Origin: SVTX01 sp045132775
GTDB lineage: Bacteria; Bacillota; Clostridia; Oscillospirales; CAG-272
Direction of reading: 5' to 3'
Assembly (NCBI GenBank): GCA_045132775.1
Contig: JBGUSX010000075.1
Location: forward strand, 1 to 64,000
DNA: 64,000 bases
Part shown: piece by piece, positions 58,828 to 64,000 of the stretch
Numbering within the stretch: position 1 is the first letter of the stretch
Layout: the number at the start of each line of letters is the position of its first letter
Position numbers and translations under genes: made by a program
The notes under the pieces: generated by a model
Database searches by the model: none
Told to the model about the DNA's origin: nothing
What the model saw: the letters and a program-made list of their open reading frames with translations, nothing else

Positions 58828-59893
58828 TCTCAAGATATTTCTCCCATTGTGATATTATCTCATCTAGCGAAATGCGCCTTCTGATCTCAATAGCGCACCT
58901 TCCCAACCTATCACATTTTTCTCTGTCAAGTAACAGCTTTTCCATCTCTTTAGAAAGCTGCTCATAGTCTCCGCATTCGACCAGAATTCCGTTTTCTCCA
59001 TGATTAATCAGTTCTTCTGCTCCTCCGGGCGAGCATTTCGTTGAAATGCACGGCAGTCCAAGTGCCATAGCCTCGATCAAGGCATTCGGCAATCCCTCAT
59101 AATCCGAGGTGAAGACAAACATATACGCATCCTTGATTTTGTCAAAAATGTTTTTTTCCGTTCCCGGCAACGACACCCTGTCTTCCAATCTAAGTTCTTT
59201 AATTAGTGCCGTAAGCGGTTCTCTCTGTGCCCCTTCTCCGTAAATTGTCAAATTGTACTCCGGATAATGGCCCGCTATTTTCTGAAATGCACGTAGCATT
59301 ACATCCTGTCGTTTTTGAGGATCGAGTCTGCCGACAGAAACGATCTCTTTCTTACGTTCTCCCTCAAAACGATCAGGCATATTATCCGTGTTGAACGGAT
59401 TTAATATGATGACGGATCTATCGCGTATCTTTTTGGGATACATTGCTCTAGCTCCCAAAGTTTGGAACACCATATCCTTGACATTGTGAATAAGAATTTT
59501 TTGATATATCTTGCTCTTTATGCCTGTGAGGTACTTGCTGGGATCATTCCTTTCAGAGAAGACCACCGGAATTCCCAGCTTCTTGCAGACCATCGATGTG
59601 CGAGAGCCTATTATATTGCAAAACGATATCACAACATCCGGAGATATGTTCCTTAAATATTTCTCCATCGCCGCGGACGCTTCCCTAAATTGTTTGAAGC
59701 CGTTATATCTCGAAGGAGATATATAGTCCACGCGAATATTCTCGTTAATGGTATAAGCAACGGGCGGCTTCGCTTCGTTGAATATGCCTATATACATTTC
59801 GTGTCCGCGCCTGCTTAATTGGTCAGTTAAAATGGAAATGACTCTTTCCGCGCCTCCAAATTGCATTGACGGAACAACAAATACTATTTTCAT
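58805..59893 (-). CDS. Glycosyltransferase, GT4 family
   Basis: 362 residues. VVPSMQFGGAERVISILTDQL at the start, then SVGRLDPQKRQDVMLRAF and MFVFTSDYEGLPNALIEAMALGLPCIST (GT4 donor site). Its end overlaps the Wzy-like start by at least 20 bases. Sugar specificity unknown. Confidence 0.93.
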   Translation of the reverse strand: MKIVFVVPSMQFGGAERVISILTDQLSRRGHEMYIGIFNEAKPPVAYTINENIRVDYISPSRYNGFKQFREASAAMEKYLRNISPDVVISFCNIIGSRTSMVCKKLGIPVVFSERNDPSKYLTGIKSKIYQKILIHNVKDMVFQTLGARAMYPKKIRDRSVIILNPFNTDNMPDRFEGERKKEIVSVGRLDPQKRQDVMLRAFQKIAGHYPEYNLTIYGEGAQREPLTALIKELRLEDRVSLPGTEKNIFDKIKDAYMFVFTSDYEGLPNALIEAMALGLPCISTKCSPGGAEELINHGENGILVECGDYEQLSKEMEKLLLDREKCDRLGRCAIEIRRRISLDEIISQWEKYLENVTKNTK

Positions 59894-59897
59894 TTTT

Positions 59898-60998
59898 TTA
59901 AGTTCCTTTTATTATACTGTTGAATAGCTCGTTCCACTGTGCTATGATTTCTTTTAGCTTAAATCTCTTCGAGGTAATCTTACTCTCTCTTGACATTCGA
60001 GCCCTTAACCCTTCATCCCGAATCAACTCTTCTATTGCCGAAACCGCGGCATCCTCATCGCCAAAAGGCAAAAGATATCCGTTTTTACCGTTCTCAATTA
60101 TCTCGTTTGGCCCGGTTTTGACATCAAAGCTCACCATAGGCAAGCCATTAGCCGATGCTTCGAGCAATGTCATCGGGAATCCCTCGTATCGGGAAAGCAA
60201 AACCATAAAAGAATAGTCTCCGTATCGGTCATAGATATCTGTAACCTGTCCTTTTAATGTTATTCTCTTCTCCATTCCGTATTCTTTGATTATCTCGGTC
60301 AATTGGTCATATTGCTCTCCGTCACCGTATATATCCCATGCCCAATCGGTATACTTACTTAAAACCTTGTTTGCAACGGATAAAAGCTGTTCATAATTTT
60401 TCTGATACGTCAATCTTCCGACAGATATGATTTTACGCGAGGTCTTGTTATATTCTCGCGTCGCGGCTACGGCATTTTCGTCGATAGGGTTGTAGATCGT
60501 GAGATTGTTTCCTTTTCTTGCTATTTTGTTGTCGTATTCTTCCTTCGCCGCTCGGGTTATCAGCACATTTGCCGCTGACCTGCGGGCGCCGAAAACACGG
60601 CTCTGCATCTGGAAAGCGTGATCGGTGGTGATGTTAGGTGCCGTGTGCTCCCAACAAATAGCCTTTACTCCTGCTTTTTGGGCGGCAACAACGGACAACG
60701 GGAAAAACAGACTGCCACAAGCTACAACCACGTCAATTTTATTTTCCTTCAAGTAGTTTGTGAGTTTTCCTATTGCGCCTTGTAAGAGTGCTTTTTTCAT
60801 GTCGATCAAATAAGGAAATAGATAGTCTTGGCAGATTGATTCATCAAGACAATAAAGCAACGGCTTGCTTGTTTTGTTATATGCAAGGGTATGTATGCGG
60901 TAATCTTTGTTCTTCGCTAATTCATTTACGAGAACCGACGTCACCCTGCCTATACCTCCGGCACCGGTGAATCCGCCCAAAAAAAAGCAAATTCTCAC
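59898..60998 (-). CDS. Glycosyltransferase, GT4 family
   Basis: 366 residues. N terminus FFLGGFTGAGGIGRVTSVLV, C-terminal SVGRLTYQKNYEQLLSV and VLLSRYEGFPMTLLEASANGLPMVSF. Similar to the gene that follows, perhaps by old duplication. Ends 4 bases before it. Specificity unknown. Confidence 0.92.
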   Translation of the reverse strand: MRICFFLGGFTGAGGIGRVTSVLVNELAKNKDYRIHTLAYNKTSKPLLYCLDESICQDYLFPYLIDMKKALLQGAIGKLTNYLKENKIDVVVACGSLFFPLSVVAAQKAGVKAICWEHTAPNITTDHAFQMQSRVFGARRSAANVLITRAAKEEYDNKIARKGNNLTIYNPIDENAVAATREYNKTSRKIISVGRLTYQKNYEQLLSVANKVLSKYTDWAWDIYGDGEQYDQLTEIIKEYGMEKRITLKGQVTDIYDRYGDYSFMVLLSRYEGFPMTLLEASANGLPMVSFDVKTGPNEIIENGKNGYLLPFGDEDAAVSAIEELIRDEGLRARMSRESKITSKRFKLKEIIAQWNELFNSIIKGT

Positions 60999-61024
60999 AT
61001 TTATCCTCCTTTCGAATCCTGAAA

Positions 61025-62173
61025 CTACTCTATACTTCTCTTGGCAATGTCGCTATACAAGAAGCTTGTTTTAGCTTTGTTTGCAGCTTCCATCATTTGC
61101 GAATACTGCTCCGTAAAAACAAGCTGCTCTATGTTATCCTTTATTTCCTCTGCAGAATCTTTACGCAAGAATTTTACGTTTCCTCCGCAATCAACGTGTG
61201 TGGTGCCGTCCCAAAATTTAACAAGCATCGGAATGCCTTGTGCAACCACCTGCTCCCAAAAAACAGAATGTCTTCCAGGAAAAACAACAAGATCGCTCGC
61301 AGCAAAATGCGCATACGAATCCTTTGATTGCACCCACCCAATGTATTGGATTTTTTCCCCATCAGCCAAAGAGGTTACTCTTTCTTTAAGTTCTGGGGTA
61401 ACAGAGCCAAAAACAATCAATTTGATCTTTGGATTATCAATACGTGATACCGCTTCCATAAGCAGGAGTGTCTGCGTTTTGTAGGCATCAATTTTACCGC
61501 CAGTCATTACAACAAAATCATCTTCTCTCAAATTGTACCTTTTTCTGATCTCATTTCGAACATCCGCACGAGAAGCCGCTTCAACACATTCATCATCAGC
61601 GCCCATAACAAGCAGCTCTATCTTGTTATCCGGCAATCCGTATTCACTTTTCAAAAAGTCTACTCGAGCGGGCAAAACACCATAGAATTTAATGGCATAT
61701 TTATTAATTGTCCGCGCGCATTTTTTCCAAAACATACGATGGAGGACGTATCTTGATAACCAATTTTTTGCGCTGTTTGAAAAATCCGAGTGGTTGTCCG
61801 CATACACTTTCACATTTTCGTGCTTTTTACAATACTGTGCAACAACTCTTATATCCATAAACTGAACACCGTGGATAAAAATCAAATCCGGACATGCTCG
61901 TTCGAGCTCGTCTTTTAGTCCTACGTAATAGCGAAAAAATTTTCCAAGTTTTCCCTTCGCATATTCTAACCTTGTTACCGGTATTTCATATTCATTTAAG
62001 TACTTTCCGTCATTCGGTAAAAGCGCGGATTCTCCATTCTCATCAAACGTAACTCGCGAAGCAATTATCTCAACGTCATTTCCAAGCATCTTATGATGCT
62101 TTGGAAGGTAGTTCTCTTGGTAAGAATAGTTGTCAATATAAAAACATGCTAACATTAGGTGAACAATTTTCAT
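61025..62173 (-). CDS. Glycosyltransferase, GT4-like
   Basis: 382 residues. More distant GT4 member: HLMLACFYIDNYSYQENYLPKHHKMLGNDV, a donor-site-like MTGGKIDAYKTQTLLLMEAV and VVFPGRHSVFWEQVVAQGIPML. The EX7E region lacks the usual first Glu (SVFWEQ...). It overlaps the acetyltransferase by four bases, so the pair is co-translated, hinting that one modifies the sugar added by the other. Confidence 0.85.
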   Translation of the reverse strand: MKIVHLMLACFYIDNYSYQENYLPKHHKMLGNDVEIIASRVTFDENGESALLPNDGKYLNEYEIPVTRLEYAKGKLGKFFRYYVGLKDELERACPDLIFIHGVQFMDIRVVAQYCKKHENVKVYADNHSDFSNSAKNWLSRYVLHRMFWKKCARTINKYAIKFYGVLPARVDFLKSEYGLPDNKIELLVMGADDECVEAASRADVRNEIRKRYNLREDDFVVMTGGKIDAYKTQTLLLMEAVSRIDNPKIKLIVFGSVTPELKERVTSLADGEKIQYIGWVQSKDSYAHFAASDLVVFPGRHSVFWEQVVAQGIPMLVKFWDGTTHVDCGGNVKFLRKDSAEEIKDNIEQLVFTEQYSQMMEAANKAKTSFLYSDIAKRSIE

Positions 62174-62793
62174 ATTCGTTTCTCCTCAAAGATTTCTATC
62201 ATTTTTTTCGGATCATCAAAGCAATCAGAGATTTTCTTTAGGTCCGCATCGGATAAATCCCACCATCGAATTTTCAAAAGCTTTTCAACGGTCACATCAT
62301 CGAATCTTTTTCTTATGAAGCGCGCGGGTGTCCCCGCCCAAATTTCATATGCAGGCACATCGTGGGTCACCACACTCCCCATACCTATAATAGCCCCATC
62401 CCCTATCGATACGCCCTCTTTAATAAGACAGTTTGAGCCAATCCAAACATCATTGCCTATGACTGTTTTTTTGTTATCGTAAAAGTCATTGTGAGAAAAA
62501 TTCACATGTAAAACATTTTTTCCCTTGTAGAACACCGGCGAAGTTGAAACCCAATCTATAGGATGCGATCCTCCGCCAATGGAACACCCTCTTGCAATTG
62601 AACAAAAAGCACCTATGTCTGTGTTTGTTGCACCGCTTCCATACATGTACGAATACTTACCCATGTTGCAATTGACAAGCTGCGCTCCATCTCCTACTTT
62701 CGCTGTTGAATGAACTTTGGAGTTTTTCACCGCAACAGGTCTTCTACTAAGCAGGCGAGCAAATCCATATTTTAACTCATCAAAAAATCTCAT
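62170..62793 (-). CDS. Hexapeptide-repeat O-acetyltransferase (CatB/XAT type)
   Basis: 207 residues. Left-handed beta-helix with GVSIGDGAIIGMGSVVTHDV and IGNDVWIGSNCLI and the His loop region GSHPIDWVSTSPVFY, as in xenobiotic and O-antigen acetyltransferases. Probably acetylates a sugar of the polysaccharide. Upstream, 62794-62970 is a 177-base AT-rich gap with no clear feature. Confidence 0.92.
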   Translation of the reverse strand: MRFFDELKYGFARLLSRRPVAVKNSKVHSTAKVGDGAQLVNCNMGKYSYMYGSGATNTDIGAFCSIARGCSIGGGSHPIDWVSTSPVFYKGKNVLHVNFSHNDFYDNKKTVIGNDVWIGSNCLIKEGVSIGDGAIIGMGSVVTHDVPAYEIWAGTPARFIRKRFDDVTVEKLLKIRWWDLSDADLKKISDCFDDPKKMIEIFEEKRI

Positions 62794-62970
62794 AATAATC
62801 TCCTCATAGATAGCGCTTTAAATCTCCACAATAACTTTCGTGTGTTTTTCGTTTTCTGTTTTCATGGATTTTCTGTGAAAACTCTTTTGTCTCATCGTGC
62901 CGACAGATTAGACATGTAGGCTGTCGTGTTTTGTTCACTTACGCAAATCTCTCTGTTTTCGAGATTCACA

Positions 62971-64000
62971 TCAGCGCACTATTTTCTCTATTTCATCGAT
63001 ATATTGACCAACTGCTTTTCTTTTCGAAAGCTCTTTTTCAGCATATTTTCTTGCATTCCGTCCCCACTCACACGTGGCATTTCGGGTGCTATAACACTTG
63101 ACGATCGCGTCCGACAAAGCATTGGCATTTTCTGCCTCTACGCACAAACCACATTTTGCATCATTAAGAATTTGCTCCATTTCTCCGCCCAAATCAAATG
63201 ACGCAATAATCCCTGTTCCGGCACCCATGATCGTCCAGGTTTTACTTGGCATTCCGACCTTTCCTGTGCCGGACTTACACAGCACCGTGGAAACATCTCC
63301 CAAGCTATAAACCTCCGATATACGATCGGCTGGCTGTAACGGAAAAAGGTGCAGATTCTTCAATCCTTTTTCCTCGATCAGTGCACAAATGTTTTTTTCT
63401 TCGCTTCCGTTCCCAAAAATAACAAATTGAATGTCGTTTTGGTCTTGGAGCAATTCGGCCGCCTTAACGAAAGTATCTATTCCTTGCAGCTTACCTAAAT
63501 TGCCCGCATAAGTTACATAAAACTTTTCTCTGGGTAATTCGAACTCGTCAAACAGCGTGTTGTGTTCTCTCTTGACCGGGACTACCTTTTCCGTGTCTAT
63601 CCAGTTTCTGATAACATGAACCTCTCTCGGTGTCGTACAACGCTCTAATATTGTCTTTTTCATGTCGCTTGAGATCGTTATCAGCAAGTCGGTATTGTTG
63701 TAGCTGAAGCGCTCAAACACTCTCCACATTTTAACAATTGCAGAGCTTTCTTGTGCCGCCCCGGAGTAAATTAAAGAATCAGGGAAAAGATCCTGAGGAT
63801 TGAATATCACCTTTTTCGAGGTTAACTTATGTATTAATCCGGCAACTATTCCTTGCGTAGGTGGACCGCCTCCTGTAAAAACCGCATCTGCACGCACAAA
63901 AAGCCCCTTCATCAAACACTGAAAGCTAAAAATTGAATAACGAATAGTTCTTTGGAGAAACCCCTCTCCCTCGCGGTATAGCGGCATACGGTGAACTGTC
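62971..64000 (-). CDS. Glycosyltransferase, WbuB-like GT4 (5' end beyond window)
   Basis: Incomplete: 338 residues are visible from the first Met at 63987, but the frame stays open to the window edge and the family's N terminus is missing. Motifs GGGPPTQG, NPQDLFPDSLIY, YAGNLGKLQGIDTF and GMPSKTWTIMGAGTGIIASFDLGGE resemble WbuB, the N-acetyl-L-fucosaminyltransferase found with fnlABC in Escherichia coli. Since this locus also makes UDP-FucNAc, that role fits, but is inferred. Confidence 0.85.
   Translation of the reverse strand, partial: TVHRMPLYREGEGFLQRTIRYSIFSFQCLMKGLFVRADAVFTGGGPPTQGIVAGLIHKLTSKKVIFNPQDLFPDSLIYSGAAQESSAIVKMWRVFERFSYNNTDLLITISSDMKKTILERCTTPREVHVIRNWIDTEKVVPVKREHNTLFDEFELPREKFYVTYAGNLGKLQGIDTFVKAAELLQDQNDIQFVIFGNGSEEKNICALIEEKGLKNLHLFPLQPADRISEVYSLGDVSTVLCKSGTGKVGMPSKTWTIMGAGTGIIASFDLGGEMEQILNDAKCGLCVEAENANALSDAIVKCYSTRNATCEWGRNARKYAEKELSKRKAVGQYIDEIEKIVR

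Overview
The window looks like chromosomal DNA of a gut-type member of the Bacillota, class Clostridia (Oscillospirales/Christensenellales-like). The reasons are strong AGGAGG-type ribosome sites, several near-consensus sigma-A promoters with 17-base spacers, a MetG with a C-terminal tRNA-binding domain, BspA-like leucine-rich-repeat lipoproteins, a YhbD/bactofilin pair and an anaerobic glycyl-radical metabolism. No rRNA, tRNA, phage or CRISPR locus was seen. The species cannot be named from this sequence.

Layout. (1) 1-3474: nagA-metG operon on the minus strand, beside the end of a dispersed palindromic repeat. (2) 3720-19691: a 16 kb plus-strand operon for a glycyl-radical-enzyme microcompartment (GRM type, fucose/rhamnose to propanediol). 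It holds acetate kinase, a class II aldolase, CoA-acylating aldehyde dehydrogenase, zinc alcohol dehydrogenase, four BMC-H shell proteins, PduL, a BMC-P vertex protein, PduS, PduT, the glycyl radical diol dehydratase and its activase, a small lipoprotein, PduU, PduV, and finally a ParA-type ATPase overlapping a small disordered basic protein. (3) 19699-23848: a second repeat copy, a bactofilin/YhbD operon and an ArsR-CopZ-P1B ATPase metal efflux operon with clear operators. (4) 23850-35223, minus strand: VanY-like peptidase, LRR lipoprotein, small membrane and Cys proteins, cytidine deaminase, HD protein, Ca-type P-ATPase, citrate synthase, CDF transporter, ComM. (5) 35388-44351: LRR lipoprotein, ECF sigma/anti-sigma pair, NrnA-RbfA, an unknown gene, a lipase-like gene and an OB-fold-like lipoprotein. 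(6) 44379-47464: third repeat copy and two glycosidases (GH4, GH39). (7) 47586-64000: a cell-surface polysaccharide locus with CapE/CapF/CapG (UDP-N-acetyl-L-fucosamine synthesis), flippase, polymerase, several glycosyltransferases and an acetyltransferase. It runs off the right edge.

How the microcompartment genes fit together (inferred from families): the aldolase splits fuculose-1-P or rhamnulose-1-P into DHAP and lactaldehyde; lactaldehyde is reduced to 1,2-propanediol; the glycyl radical enzyme dehydrates it to propanal; aldehyde dehydrogenase, PduL and AckA make propionate plus ATP, while the alcohol dehydrogenase makes propanol and recycles NAD. Four enzymes carry amphipathic encapsulation helices (N-terminal in three, C-terminal in the aldolase). 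PduS and PduT could pass electrons through the shell.

The points most worth following are the ParA plus disordered-partner pair at the end of the operon (an McdAB-like organelle-positioning candidate), the arrays of hairpins separated by GTGATAT that begin on the stop codon of three different genes, a near-identical duplicated BMC-H protein followed by the same array, and a 250-300 bp palindromic element found three times plus a half copy.
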